Shown piece after piece: positions 1 to 8,368 of a DNA stretch of 64,000 bases. Both the position numbers and the translations under genes were made by a program. Numbering within the stretch: the first letter of the stretch is position 1; every line of letters begins with the position of its first letter. The notes below the pieces were generated by a model. The model saw only the letters and a list, made by a program, of their open reading frames with translations, was not told where the DNA came from and ran no database searches. Source of the stretch: Pseudomonas grandcourensis (lineage in GTDB: Bacteria > Pseudomonadota > Gammaproteobacteria > Pseudomonadales > Pseudomonadaceae); assembly GCF_039909015.1 (NCBI RefSeq), contig NZ_CP150919.1, positions 3,386,501-3,450,500 on the forward strand, given 5' to 3'.

Positions 1-624
1 ACCGAGGCTGCGCTTTCAGCGGAGTACGAACTTTCTACCGGCACGGTGCGCAAAGCGATTGATGCGTTAGTCAGTGAGGGCATTCTGGAGCGTCAGCAGG
101 GGCGAGGGACTTTCATTCGTCGTCCACAATTTCAATCCTCTCTGTTCCGCTTCTTTCGATTTCAGTCTGCTTCTGGTGAGCGCCAGGTACCGGAGAGCCG
201 CATCCTGTCAATCGAGCCCGTTGCCGCGCCCTCGGCCGTAGCCCAAGCGCTTGGGCTGCCCTCCGATGCACCGGTGATTCGCATTGTTCGTTTGCGTTTG
301 CTGGAGGTTCAGCCAGTACTTGCCGAAGAAATCTGGTTGCCGCGCAGCCGTTTCCAACCCTTGCTTGAGACCGACCTCAGCCTGAAAGGGCCATTGCTGT
401 ATCCAATCTACGAAGACCTCTGCGGCCAGGTCGTTGCCTATGCCGAAGAGACCCTCACCGCCGAGTCGGTCAACGACGTACACGCACGCCTGTTGCAGGT
501 GCCGATTAACAGTCCGGTGGTAGTGATCGAACGGCTGGCCCGTGATTACGCCGGTACGCCACTGGAGTGGCGTCGTTCTCGTGGCCACGCAGAGCATTTC
601 CGTTACAGCGTGGATATTCGCTAG
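1..624 (+). CDS. GntR-family regulator, HutC/UTRA type, 5'-truncated
   Basis: The reading frame is open from base 1, so the gene begins upstream of the window; the GTG at 46 is only an internal codon. The first residues form the end of a winged-helix DNA-binding domain (STGTVRKAIDALVSEGIL, then QGRGTFI, the usual GntR wing). The rest fits a UTRA effector-binding domain, with the typical IRIVRLRLLEVQPVLAEEIWL and VVVIERLARDYAGTPLEW segments. HutC-type proteins bind small carboxylates or amino-acid derivatives and usually repress adjacent genes. It lies 133 bp upstream of an MFS carrier on the same strand and probably regulates it. The ligand is unknown. Confidence 0.9.
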   Translation, partial: TEAALSAEYELSTGTVRKAIDALVSEGILERQQGRGTFIRRPQFQSSLFRFFRFQSASGERQVPESRILSIEPVAAPSAVAQALGLPSDAPVIRIVRLRLLEVQPVLAEEIWLPRSRFQPLLETDLSLKGPLLYPIYEDLCGQVVAYAEETLTAESVNDVHARLLQVPINSPVVVIERLARDYAGTPLEWRRSRGHAEHFRYSVDIR

Positions 625-757
625 CGCCTGCCCGTGTAGTGAGTTGTTCAGCGGCGAATAAGTCGTCGCTGGTTTCCTGTTTGTTTGCCAAAACTGGCCC
701 TGTAGCGGTGCGGTTCGCTCTCGGCTGCCTTACGTTCCACTTATAAGGATAAGAACC

Positions 758-2047
758 ATGTTCAGCTGGTATCGCCAAGTCACTCCTCGGGAGCGCAAAA
801 CGTTTTGGGCCTGCTTCGGCGGATGGTCGCTCGACGCACTGGAAGTACAAATGTTTGGCCTGGCGATTCCGGCTTTGATCGGCGCCTTTGCCCTGACCAA
901 GGGCGACGCGGGGCTGATCAGCGGAGTGACTCTGGTCACTTCAGCCATCGGTGGCTGGGTAGGGGGGACGTTGTCCGACCGCTACGGCCGGGTGCGTACG
1001 CTGCAGTGGATGATTTTGTGGTTCTCCTTTTTTACCTTTCTCTCCGCGTTTGTGAGCGGCTTCAACCAGCTCTTGATCGTCAAGGCGCTCCAGGGTTTCG
1101 GCATCGGCGGCGAGTGGGCAGCAGGTGCAGTATTGATGGCCGAAACCATCAATCCGCAGTATCGCGGCAAAGTGATGGGCACCGTACAAAGTGCCTGGGC
1201 CGTGGGTTGGGGGCTGGCCGTCGGAGTGTTCACACTGATTTATTCCTTCGTGCCGCAGGACATGGCGTGGCGCGTGATGTTCCTGGTCGGGCTGCTACCG
1301 TCGTTCCTGATTATCTGGGTGCGTCGTAATGTCGAGGAGCCCGACAGCTTCCAGCGTCTGCAAAAAGAAAACGCCATCCCGCAAAGTTTCTTCAAATCCT
1401 TGGCCGGCATCTTCCGCCCCGATTTGATCCGCGTAACGCTGTTCGGTGGTCTGTTGGGTTTGGGCGCGCACGGTGGTTACCACGCGGTGATGACCTGGCT
1501 GCCGACGTTCCTCAAGACTGAGCGCAATCTGTCCGTACTGAACTCTGGCGGCTACCTGGCGGTGATCATCTTCGCGTTCTGGTGTGGGTGTGTAGTCAGC
1601 GGCTTTTTGATCGACCGTATTGGCCGACGCAAAAACATCGTGCTGTTCGCGCTTTGCTGTGTCGTCACTGTGCAGAGTTATGTGTTCCTGCCGCTGACCA
1701 ATACCCAGATGCTGTTCCTGGGGTTCCCGCTCGGCTTTTTCGCGGCCGGTATTCCCGCGAGCCTTGGAGCACTGTTCAACGAGCTGTACCCGGCGGATGT
1801 ACGCGGTGCCGGTGTGGGCTTCTGCTACAACTTTGGCCGAGTGCTTTCAGCTGTGTTCCCGTTCCTGGTCGGTCACATGAGCGACTCCATGTCCCTTGGG
1901 TCTGCGATTGGTATCGACGCCGGGATTGCCTACGGCGTTGCGGTGATCGCGGCACTTTGTCTGCCGGAAACCCGTGGACGCAGCCTCGAAGCTTCGAGTG
2001 CATCGATGCCAGCAACGGTCAACGGCAACGAGAGTGCGCGGGCCTGA
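758..2047 (+). CDS. MFS transporter, organic/aromatic acid:H+ symporter type
   Basis: This 429-residue protein of the major facilitator superfamily has about twelve hydrophobic segments. The loop between segments 2 and 3 carries the family signature (GGTLSDRYGR, about residues 68-77), and a related RIGRR loop lies midway. Length and signature fit proton-coupled symporters of organic acids. The ATG is preceded by AAGGATAAGAACC. A LigI-like amidohydrolase follows after 19 bp and a UTRA-type regulator precedes it, so the trio looks like one uptake and hydrolysis unit. The substrate cannot be read from the sequence. Confidence 0.88.
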   Translation: MFSWYRQVTPRERKTFWACFGGWSLDALEVQMFGLAIPALIGAFALTKGDAGLISGVTLVTSAIGGWVGGTLSDRYGRVRTLQWMILWFSFFTFLSAFVSGFNQLLIVKALQGFGIGGEWAAGAVLMAETINPQYRGKVMGTVQSAWAVGWGLAVGVFTLIYSFVPQDMAWRVMFLVGLLPSFLIIWVRRNVEEPDSFQRLQKENAIPQSFFKSLAGIFRPDLIRVTLFGGLLGLGAHGGYHAVMTWLPTFLKTERNLSVLNSGGYLAVIIFAFWCGCVVSGFLIDRIGRRKNIVLFALCCVVTVQSYVFLPLTNTQMLFLGFPLGFFAAGIPASLGALFNELYPADVRGAGVGFCYNFGRVLSAVFPFLVGHMSDSMSLGSAIGIDAGIAYGVAVIAALCLPETRGRSLEASSASMPATVNGNESARA

Positions 2048-2066
2048 TGCCCTTTACCTTCTATAG

Positions 2067-2921
2067 ATGAACGCTATGACTGACACCTGTTCTACGCCGA
2101 TCACCGGCATCGACTCCCATGCTCATGTGTTTAGCCGTGATCTAAATCTGGTCGGTGCACGGCGCTATACCCCTGATTACGACGCCACGCTTGAGCAGTA
2201 TCTGACGCACTTGCACGCTCATGGTCTGAGTCATGGCGTATTGGTGCAACCGAGCTTTCTCGGCACCGACAATAGCTACTTGCTGGCGGCGTTGAGGCAA
2301 GCGCCGGATAAGTTGCGAGGCGTGGTTGTGCTGGAACCAGGCGTCAGTCGCGCCATATTGAATGACATGGATCACCTGGGCGTGGTCGGCGTTCGCTTGA
2401 ACCTGATGGGTAAGGCGTTACCTGATTTTCGTAACAGTGCCTGGAGAGAGTTTTTCAGCCACATTGCTGATCTTGACTGGCATGTCGAGTTGCATCGGGA
2501 GGTAAAGGATCTGCCGGGACTGATCCATCAATTGACGCCGTTCGGTTTGAAGTTGGTGATTGATCACTTTGGTCGGCCGGATGCCAATTCGGGCGTCGAT
2601 CAGCCCGGGTTTTGCGAGTTACTGGAGTTGGGATCGAAAGGTTCGATCTGGATGAAGGTATCGGGAATCTATCGTTTGGGAGGTACGCCGCAACAGAACA
2701 TCAATTTCGCTCGAATGGCATTACCGCTGTTCGAACAAAGTTTCGGCCTTCGTCAGTTGGTGTGGGGCAGCGACTGGCCGCATACGCAGCATGAGCAAAG
2801 CATCGGTTTCGGCACCGTAGTCGATCAGTTGCAAGCCCTGGAGTGTTCGACGCAGGTTAGCTATTCGTTGCTGGTGCAAGCACCTCGAAGGTTATTCGGT
2901 TTTGCAAAAGGCGAAAGCTGA
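2067..2921 (+). CDS. Amidohydrolase family 2 protein, LigI-like (2-pyrone-4,6-dicarboxylate lactonase-like)
   Basis: The product has 284 residues and a TIM-barrel metal-dependent hydrolase pattern. GIDSHAHVF near the N terminus supplies the HxH pair, VELHREVKD and LVIDHFGRPD supply further barrel-strand residues, and LVWGSDWPHTQHE carries the catalytic Asp. This arrangement is typical of PF04909 members such as LigI lactonase and sulfomuconolactone hydrolase, which open lactones from aromatic ring cleavage. A start at the second Met (2076 or so) is also possible. It follows the MFS gene closely. The lactone or amide substrate is unknown; the family assignment is firm. Confidence 0.85.
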   Translation: MNAMTDTCSTPITGIDSHAHVFSRDLNLVGARRYTPDYDATLEQYLTHLHAHGLSHGVLVQPSFLGTDNSYLLAALRQAPDKLRGVVVLEPGVSRAILNDMDHLGVVGVRLNLMGKALPDFRNSAWREFFSHIADLDWHVELHREVKDLPGLIHQLTPFGLKLVIDHFGRPDANSGVDQPGFCELLELGSKGSIWMKVSGIYRLGGTPQQNINFARMALPLFEQSFGLRQLVWGSDWPHTQHEQSIGFGTVVDQLQALECSTQVSYSLLVQAPRRLFGFAKGES

Positions 2922-3077
2922 GACTTACGCCTGCATTTGCAGATGACCATTCATCTCACCCATTTAAACGAATACATACAGAACGTTCGAAGTGCGACGT
3001 TGCAGTAAAACCTACCGTGCCTCATCGAGAAGTTCTGTGTAATAGCAGCATATTCCAATTACAAGAGAGTAGATTCC

Positions 3078-3221
3078 ATGAATACGTCACCCAATGCCGA
3101 AGTTGAAAGCATCCACACGACGTTTGGTTTATCGCGTGCGCTGACAGGCGTTACGGTTTCAAACTTCTCTTTCAAATCTGAGTTCAGTTTGAGCGCCAGC
3201 CCAACCGAGATCCTTTCATGA
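3078..3221 (+). CDS. Small 47-residue ORF translationally coupled to the GntP carrier
   Basis: An ATG at 3078 lies 7-8 bases after AAGAGAG, a plausible ribosome binding site, and opens a 47-codon frame whose TGA overlaps the ATG of the GntP gene (ATGA at 3218-3221). The peptide begins MNTSPNAEVESIHTTF and has no recognisable domain, signal peptide or run of rare residues. The GntP start itself has only a weak upstream GAGATCC. The frame may be a leader peptide that couples translation, or the remnant of a lost gene. I do not recognise it. Confidence 0.4.
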   Translation: MNTSPNAEVESIHTTFGLSRALTGVTVSNFSFKSEFSLSASPTEILS

Positions 3222-4603
3222 CTCCTTTAGATATAGACCTCTTACTGACCGCATTGGTGAGCGTCCTGGTGCTGGTGGCGCTCATCGTGTCGCGTCTCAA
3301 AATGCACCCGCTCCTGGCCTTGCTAGTAGTTTCCGTTGGCGTTGGCTTTGCAACCAGTATGGAGCCAGAAACCATCGTCTCCCACTTGATCACCGGCGCC
3401 GGAAAGACACTGGGGGCAGTAGGGGTCGTAATCGCGCTTGGAGCGATGCTAGGCAAAATTCTTGCTGACGCAGGCGTCACAGAGCAGGTCGCCGAGGTCA
3501 TCCTCAAGCGAACATCGGATCGGATGATACCTTGGGCCATGATGATGGTTGCATTTGTAATTGGCATTCCCATGTTTTTCGAGGTGGGCTTGGTGATCAT
3601 GCTGCCACTGATATTCAGCGTGGCGCGAAAGCTGGAAAGCCAGGCTCGCTTCAAAGGTTCAGCGTATGTGTATGTGGGTGTTCCGGTGATTGCGGCACTT
3701 GCAGCCATGCACGGGATGGTACCGCCGCACCCTGGCCCCTTGACGGCCATCGCCGCGCTCAAAACCTCGGTTGGGCCCACAATGCTCTATGGCTTCCTTG
3801 CGGCTATTCCTGCAATGATTTTAGGCGGCCCGCTTTATGGCGCATTCATTTCGCCGCGCATGAGCACTCGGCCCGATCAGGTTTTGCTAGATCAGTTCAC
3901 CCTAGCTGAAAAAGCCGACGGTCAACCAAGCACCAGCGTATGCCTTGGCGTGCTGGCAGCCTTGCTACCGGCGATCCTGATGCTGATTCATGCCGTCGCT
4001 GAGATGGTATTACCCAAGGGCAATGCGATCCTGAAAATGGCAAGTTTCTTGGGCAATCCCCTGATAGCCATGCTCCTAGGCGTGCTGTTCGCAGGGGCAA
4101 GTCTGGTACTCGTGCGGGGCGGCGATGCGGGGCAGTTGCGCGAATCCCTGGGCAAGAGCCTCAAGCCAATCGCCTCAATCATCATGATCATCGCCGGCGG
4201 TGGTGCCTTTCAGGAGCTGCTGACCAGCGCCAAGGTGGGCGATGCCATTGTGCACCTGACTCAGCAGTCTGCGTTCCCTCCGCTGATCTTGGGTTGGTTG
4301 ATCGCGATGTTGCTCTCGGTATCTACCGGTTCTGCCACTGTAGGTATCGTTGGTGCTGCGGGCTTGCTGGCGCCGCTTGCAGGTGCTGATCCCAGCCTCA
4401 ACCTGCCTCTGCTTGCCTTGTCCATAGGCTGCGGCTCGCTGTTCTTCAACTATGCGAACCATGCGGGCTTCTGGATGGTGAAGGAATCCTTCGGCATGAC
4501 TATGGGCGAAGCCACCAAGACCATTTCGGTGGTTCAATCCATCGTAGCCGTGGTCGGTTTGATTGTGGTGTTGATGTTGAATGCGGCTGTCACGGTGATT
4601 TGA
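3218..4603 (+). CDS. GntP-family proton symporter (gluconate/hydroxy-acid type)
   Basis: This 461-residue, highly hydrophobic protein fits the GntP family (PF02447). It has the repeated glycine- and proline-rich segments of that family, for example AAMHGMVPPHPGPL (about residues 165-178) and STGSATVGIVGAAG (about 367-380). Family members import gluconate, fructuronate, glycerate or related hydroxy-acids with protons. The start overlaps the stop of a 47-codon ORF. It is separated by about 300 bp from the amidohydrolase upstream, so it may be a separate transcript. Substrate unknown. Confidence 0.88.
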   Translation: MTPLDIDLLLTALVSVLVLVALIVSRLKMHPLLALLVVSVGVGFATSMEPETIVSHLITGAGKTLGAVGVVIALGAMLGKILADAGVTEQVAEVILKRTSDRMIPWAMMMVAFVIGIPMFFEVGLVIMLPLIFSVARKLESQARFKGSAYVYVGVPVIAALAAMHGMVPPHPGPLTAIAALKTSVGPTMLYGFLAAIPAMILGGPLYGAFISPRMSTRPDQVLLDQFTLAEKADGQPSTSVCLGVLAALLPAILMLIHAVAEMVLPKGNAILKMASFLGNPLIAMLLGVLFAGASLVLVRGGDAGQLRESLGKSLKPIASIIMIIAGGGAFQELLTSAKVGDAIVHLTQQSAFPPLILGWLIAMLLSVSTGSATVGIVGAAGLLAPLAGADPSLNLPLLALSIGCGSLFFNYANHAGFWMVKESFGMTMGEATKTISVVQSIVAVVGLIVVLMLNAAVTVI

Positions 4604-4777
4604 GTCAGGATCTGTTCGCAGGTAGTGACCCTGCCCGAGCGAGTTAGCCGAGGGTGGGAGATAGAGTTACGTTCCACAGGGTGTTTACCATCGAACTTGA
4701 ATGCTCAGTGTTCGCTGGTAAGCATGGAGCGTTTTACTCGGCTCTAACCCTAAAGTGTCGGCACCCGTAAGCCACGC

Positions 4778-4906
4778 ATGTTTAAGGTCTATAAAACCCC
4801 TCACACTGGCGAAGTCGTCGAAACCAAAGGTGGCAACCACAATCAACTGAAGGAATGGAAAGCAGAGCACGGTTCCGCGACCGTTGAGTCCTGGCTGACC
4901 AAGTGA
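4778..4906 (+). pseudogene. 3' fragment of an mvaT/mvaU-type H-NS-like gene
   Basis: These 42 codons encode the C-terminal DNA-binding domain of a Pseudomonas MvaT/MvaU protein: KVYKTPHTGEVVETKGGN, then LKEWKAEHGS and TVESWLTK, stop. The KGGN loop is the AT-rich minor-groove contact of this family. Intact proteins have about 115-125 residues; the oligomerisation half is absent and an in-frame TAA lies nine codons upstream of the ATG. A related intrinsic terminator follows immediately. The last 34 bases recur at 5845-5878. It may be expressed as a mini-protein, but no ribosome binding site is visible. Confidence 0.8.
4873..4906 (+). repeat. Direct repeat copy 1 (mvaT/mvaU 3' end)
   Basis: These 34 bases match 5845-5878 at 32 positions. 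They encode SATVESWL(T/S)K and the stop codon. Similarity continues more loosely through the following terminators. The spacing between copies is 972 bp. Confidence 0.85.
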
Positions 4907-4924
4907 GTTCGATTTGAGTACAAC

Positions 4925-4949
4925 AGGGCCTCCGAAGGCCCTTTTTATT
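4925..4949 (+). terminator. Intrinsic terminator after the mvaT/mvaU fragment
   Basis: The stem AGGGCC/GGCCCT (4925-4930 and 4937-4942) is closed by a TCCGAA loop and followed by a T run. Confidence 0.8.
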
Positions 4950-5049
4950 TGCAGTTTGTCGAAGTCAGCGACCAAATCCTCAACCGACGTTTCCGGCTAT
5001 CTGCTAAACCTCCATTCGTGTGCTTCGAAAACCTTCAACAGAGGCAAGG

Positions 5050-5829
5050 ATGATGAATTCAAGCTGGGCAGATCAGGTGGCGCTTGTGAGTGGAGCGGGC
5101 AGTGAGCTTGGAATTGGTATGGCAATTGCCCATCGTCTTGGGGCTCAAGGGGCCAAGCTGATCGTCACGGCAAGCAGCGCACGCATCAATGAGCGGGTTG
5201 CGGAGTTACGCGCCGCCGGCTTCGAAGCAGAGGGTCGACCGGTAGACTTAACTCAGGAAACTCAGGTTAGTGAATTCGTCGCTTGGGCTGAGGCCGTCTG
5301 GGGCCGCATCGATATTCTTGTAAATAATGCCGGTATGGCGATGCAAGGGAGTCCAGAACCGTTCGCCGAGTTCACGAATACGAGCCTCGAAACCTGGAAT
5401 CTTTCCATCGCTAGAAATCTGACAACTGCGTTCCTGTTAACTCAAGGGGTGTTGCCTGGGATGCGGGCTAGAGGCTATGGCCGCATAGTAAACATCAGCT
5501 CAACCACAGGCACACGAGCCAGTAATCCAGGAGAGGCTGCTTATAGTGCAGCAAAGGCCGGAATGGTAGGGATGAACATGAGTCTCGCTCTTGAGGTTGC
5601 TCATCTAGGTATCACGGTGAATTCAGTTGCCCCTGGTTGGATAGCTACAGGGTCGAGCACTCCTGATGAAGTCAAAGCAGCACGCTCTACACCTCTTGGG
5701 AGAGCGGGTCGGCCAGAGGAAGTGGCCGCTGCCGTTGTATTCTTGGCTTCACCTGAAGCGAGTTACATCACAGGTGAGTTGCTCGTGGTGGATGGGGGCA
5801 ATTGCTTGGTTGAGAACAAAGCTTATTAA
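5050..5829 (+). CDS. Short-chain dehydrogenase/reductase
   Basis: This 259-residue classical SDR has a dinucleotide-binding motif SGAGSELGIG (residues 14-23), NNAG (92-95), a catalytic Ser in NISS (about 150-151) and YSAAK with Tyr165 and Lys169. It probably oxidises or reduces a hydroxyl/keto group with NAD(P)H. The ATG at 5050 follows GAGGCAAGG; the alternative frame start at 5020 has no such site. The gene stands alone between two copies of an mvaT/mvaU 3' end and is followed by its own terminator-like tail, which suggests insertion as a single-gene unit. Substrate unknown. Confidence 0.9.
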   Translation: MMNSSWADQVALVSGAGSELGIGMAIAHRLGAQGAKLIVTASSARINERVAELRAAGFEAEGRPVDLTQETQVSEFVAWAEAVWGRIDILVNNAGMAMQGSPEPFAEFTNTSLETWNLSIARNLTTAFLLTQGVLPGMRARGYGRIVNISSTTGTRASNPGEAAYSAAKAGMVGMNMSLALEVAHLGITVNSVAPGWIATGSSTPDEVKAARSTPLGRAGRPEEVAAAVVFLASPEASYITGELLVVDGGNCLVENKAY

Positions 5830-5844
5830 GACTTTTTTAATCCC

Positions 5845-5878
5845 TTCTGCGACCGTTGAGTCCTGGCTGAGCAAGTGA
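5845..5878 (+). repeat. Direct repeat copy 2 (mvaT/mvaU 3' end)
   Basis: This is the second copy of the 34-base sequence at 4873-4906. It stands 15 bp after the SDR stop codon and encodes only the last eleven codons of the mvaT/mvaU frame. Confidence 0.85.
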
Positions 5879-5893
5879 TTTTGGTTGGAGTAC

Positions 5894-5918
5894 AAAAAGG
5901 CCCGAGAGGGCCTTTTTT
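5894..5918 (+). terminator. Intrinsic terminator after repeat copy 2
   Basis: The stem AGGCCC/GGGCCT (5898-5903 and 5908-5913) has a GAGA loop, with A-rich and T-rich flanks, so it can act on both strands. It serves the SDR gene and perhaps the convergent FMN reductase gene. Confidence 0.85.
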
Positions 5919-5972
5919 GTTAAACACGACGAGTGAATAGACTTAGGTATTGGTATCGTCTCGGATAGCCTT

Positions 5973-6530
5973 CTACGAGGCTGCTTTGATTTCACTAATC
6001 AAGTCATCAACGGCGGCAAGCATGAACTCAATCGTTTTTTCATCAATGAATCTGCCGTCCTGGATCTTTTCATTGACGCCCGGAATGACTATCTGAGGGC
6101 CGCGAATGACTCTGGAAAGGGTCGCTGATAGCGTCTCTCTCAATTGTGCCTGGGCGCGCACCCCGCCAAGCACGCCTGGTGAAGACGTCATGATGAGCAC
6201 GGGTTTATTTTTCAACGATGAGTTGAAGCCCGGGCGAGATGCCCAATCCAGTGCATTTTTCAGCACGCCGGAAGTACCGTAGTTGTATTCAGGCGAGCAG
6301 ATGATCAAGCCATCGGCTTGTTCGATAGCATCTTTCAGCACCGCCACTGATGCAGGCAGCATCTGCGCTTCGAGATCTGAGTTGTAAAGGGGGATCTCAT
6401 TCAGTGCGAAGAGACTCATGTCTACCTGATGGCCCAACCGATTGGAGAGGGTCTTGAGTACCGCTGTATTGGTTGATTGTGAACGCAGGCTACCTGAAAT
6501 ACCGAGTAGACGATGAGCGACGGTGGCCAT
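5973..6530 (-). CDS. NADPH-dependent FMN reductase family protein
   Basis: The 185-residue protein has a flavodoxin-like fold of family PF03358. GISGSLRSQSTNTAVL near the N terminus is the FMN-phosphate loop, PEYNYGTSGVLKNALDW (about residues 77-93) is the isoalloxazine-contact segment, and SSPGVLGG follows. Relatives reduce FMN, quinones or chromate with NAD(P)H. It is the last gene of the minus-strand unit running from 8950, and its ATG follows GAAGGA. In this setting it may keep quinone intermediates reduced or feed reduced flavin. Exact substrate unknown. Confidence 0.88.
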   Translation of the reverse strand: MATVAHRLLGISGSLRSQSTNTAVLKTLSNRLGHQVDMSLFALNEIPLYNSDLEAQMLPASVAVLKDAIEQADGLIICSPEYNYGTSGVLKNALDWASRPGFNSSLKNKPVLIMTSSPGVLGGVRAQAQLRETLSATLSRVIRGPQIVIPGVNEKIQDGRFIDEKTIEFMLAAVDDLISEIKAAS

Positions 6531-6563
6531 AAAAATCCTTCAGAGAGATGGATAATCAAAAAA

Positions 6564-7115
6564 CTACACGACCTGTTTCTTTGGAGATGACACGCCGATC
6601 ATCACAAACAGTGCTCGGGCAATCCCCTCACTTTTGTTGCGCCATGCGTGTCGTGTGCCATTTTGTATAACGATGTCTCCCGCCTTTACGAGACGGCTTT
6701 GACCGTTATCCAGCTCCAGCCACATCTCGCCCTCCAGAATGATTCCGTAATCAATGGTGGCGGTGGTGTGCATGCCCGGATTTTCCGGTTCAAAGCTTTC
6801 GATCAAGCCAGGCAAAGCCGCCCCCAACTCTTCATAGGCCCGCACACCATCGACGGGGTTCTGCATCACCGAGTCCGGTGGGAAATCGAACATGGCGATG
6901 CTGGTGCCGCCCTGAGGAGGAATCAGTGAAGGGTTGCCTAGCGTGGGATCACGTTCCTGTTCGAGGCGTACCGGATTTGCTGGGGTCACCCACAACTGCG
7001 CCATGGCATGTCCAGGGATTGAGGCAAAAGATTGAGCTCTTGGGGCGTAGTCATCTGAAACGAACACGGAGTTCCCTTGTTCGTCGTGACCGGTCACGAT
7101 TCTTCTTATCTTCAT
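6564..7115 (-). CDS. Cupin-domain protein (copy 1)
   Basis: This 183-residue single-domain cupin has its barrel in the C-terminal half. MHTTATIDYGIILEGEMWLE (about residues 113-132) is cupin motif 1 and QNGTRHAWRN (about 153-162) is motif 2, together giving potential metal ligands His, Glu and His. The N-terminal half (MKIRRIVTGHDEQG and so on) is shared with the cupin at 29193-29729. Both copies lie directly downstream of paralogous zinc-type dehydrogenases, so the pair works together. It may be a small-ligand sensor, isomerase or decarboxylase; nothing in the sequence decides. Confidence 0.85.
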   Translation of the reverse strand: MKIRRIVTGHDEQGNSVFVSDDYAPRAQSFASIPGHAMAQLWVTPANPVRLEQERDPTLGNPSLIPPQGGTSIAMFDFPPDSVMQNPVDGVRAYEELGAALPGLIESFEPENPGMHTTATIDYGIILEGEMWLELDNGQSRLVKAGDIVIQNGTRHAWRNKSEGIARALFVMIGVSSPKKQVV

Positions 7116-7183
7116 TTGGATTACTCAACGAGCAGTCAAAGAGGCAGCGAGGGAAGGGCGAACCGCTCCACTCGCTGCGTGCA

Positions 7184-8299
7184 TCAAGGACAAATGACGT
7201 AGTTGCTGAAGCCGCCATGGCGGTTTTCGATACCGGTAATCGCGTTGTTGACGTCTTCTAGCTTGAAAGCCGTATTTTCAAAAAATGAAAGATCCAGCAC
7301 ACCGGACTCAACCATGTCAGCCATGGCTTGTCCTTGACCAGTGGTGAACCAGGCAGATCCACTGATCTGGATGTCGTTGTCCATGATCCAATGCAGGTCT
7401 ATAGGGACTTCACCGGCGATAGCGCCAATGTTCACTAAGTGTCCGCCTCGATGCAGAGATTTGAGAGCTTGGGTCAGGCTTTCGTGCGGTGCGCCTGGGC
7501 CCAAGGCATCAATAACCACATCCACGCCCTCGCCATGCGTAACCTCATGGGCCCATTCGTTGGTAGGAATAGTACCGAGCGTGTGAATTTCAATTCGCCC
7601 AGGAGCTGCGAGGTCTTTCACCTTCTGGAACAAATCTTGATTGCGGGCAGTGCCGAGAATTTTACGAGCACCTAGAGCAAGCGCCAGGACGACGGCACCG
7701 AGACCAAGCGTCCCACTAATCCCGTTGATGAGCACGGTACTGCCAGGGCCAACATTCGCCTTGAGAAGCGCCTTGTAAGCGGTGCCCATGTAACCCAAGC
7801 GTGCAGCCGTTTCAAAACTGATATTGTCAGGCAGCTTGACCAAGCTGTATTGGGGCGCAGGGATGTACTCGCAGAGGCCGCCGTAAGGGTAATCCTCGAA
7901 CATGCGGGGACTTTTTGGCGTGAAACCGAAGTAGCCGTTGAAGGTATAGGCAGTGCACGCAATGGTGTTGCCCGCACGGCATGCCCGGCAGGAACCGCAG
8001 TATCTGCCAGGGTTAACGTACACCCGCTCACCCACCTTGAAGTCGTAGACCTGAGCACCTACTGCTTCGACGACACCTGATGGGTCGAGCCCGAAAATGG
8101 CAGGAAGTTTCGGCAGCGGATTTTGAGGGAACCACTTAACCCAATTTGTCAGAATGTTGTGCAGGTTTGGGACGATCCCACATGCCTTCACCTTGACCAG
8201 CACCTCAGTAGGGCGGATTTCGGGTACAGAAACTTGCTCGATGACCATGGGTTTGCCGCCTTCGTACAGGCGTGCAGCGCGCATTGTTTTTGCAGTCAT
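7184..8299 (-). CDS. Zinc-type medium-chain dehydrogenase (copy 1)
   Basis: This is a 371-residue MDR-superfamily protein. A structural zinc loop is present (CGSCRACRAGNTIAC), as is a Rossmann motif (GISGTLGLGAV). The segment that normally reads GHE and supplies the catalytic zinc ligand reads GLD here (AIFGLDPSGVV), so classical zinc catalysis is doubtful. The start at 8299 follows TTGGAG; a TTG five codons upstream is less likely. It is paralogous to 28026-29138, and in both places a cupin gene follows. It probably acts on an alcohol, aldehyde or quinone-like intermediate of the aromatic pathway. Confidence 0.88.
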   Translation of the reverse strand: MTAKTMRAARLYEGGKPMVIEQVSVPEIRPTEVLVKVKACGIVPNLHNILTNWVKWFPQNPLPKLPAIFGLDPSGVVEAVGAQVYDFKVGERVYVNPGRYCGSCRACRAGNTIACTAYTFNGYFGFTPKSPRMFEDYPYGGLCEYIPAPQYSLVKLPDNISFETAARLGYMGTAYKALLKANVGPGSTVLINGISGTLGLGAVVLALALGARKILGTARNQDLFQKVKDLAAPGRIEIHTLGTIPTNEWAHEVTHGEGVDVVIDALGPGAPHESLTQALKSLHRGGHLVNIGAIAGEVPIDLHWIMDNDIQISGSAWFTTGQGQAMADMVESGVLDLSFFENTAFKLEDVNNAITGIENRHGGFSNYVICP

Positions 8300-8368
8300 G
8301 ATGTTCTCCAACACATATTGTTTTTGTAGTGGTACCTAACCTTTGGAGCACGCTTCAAATCTAAGGCA

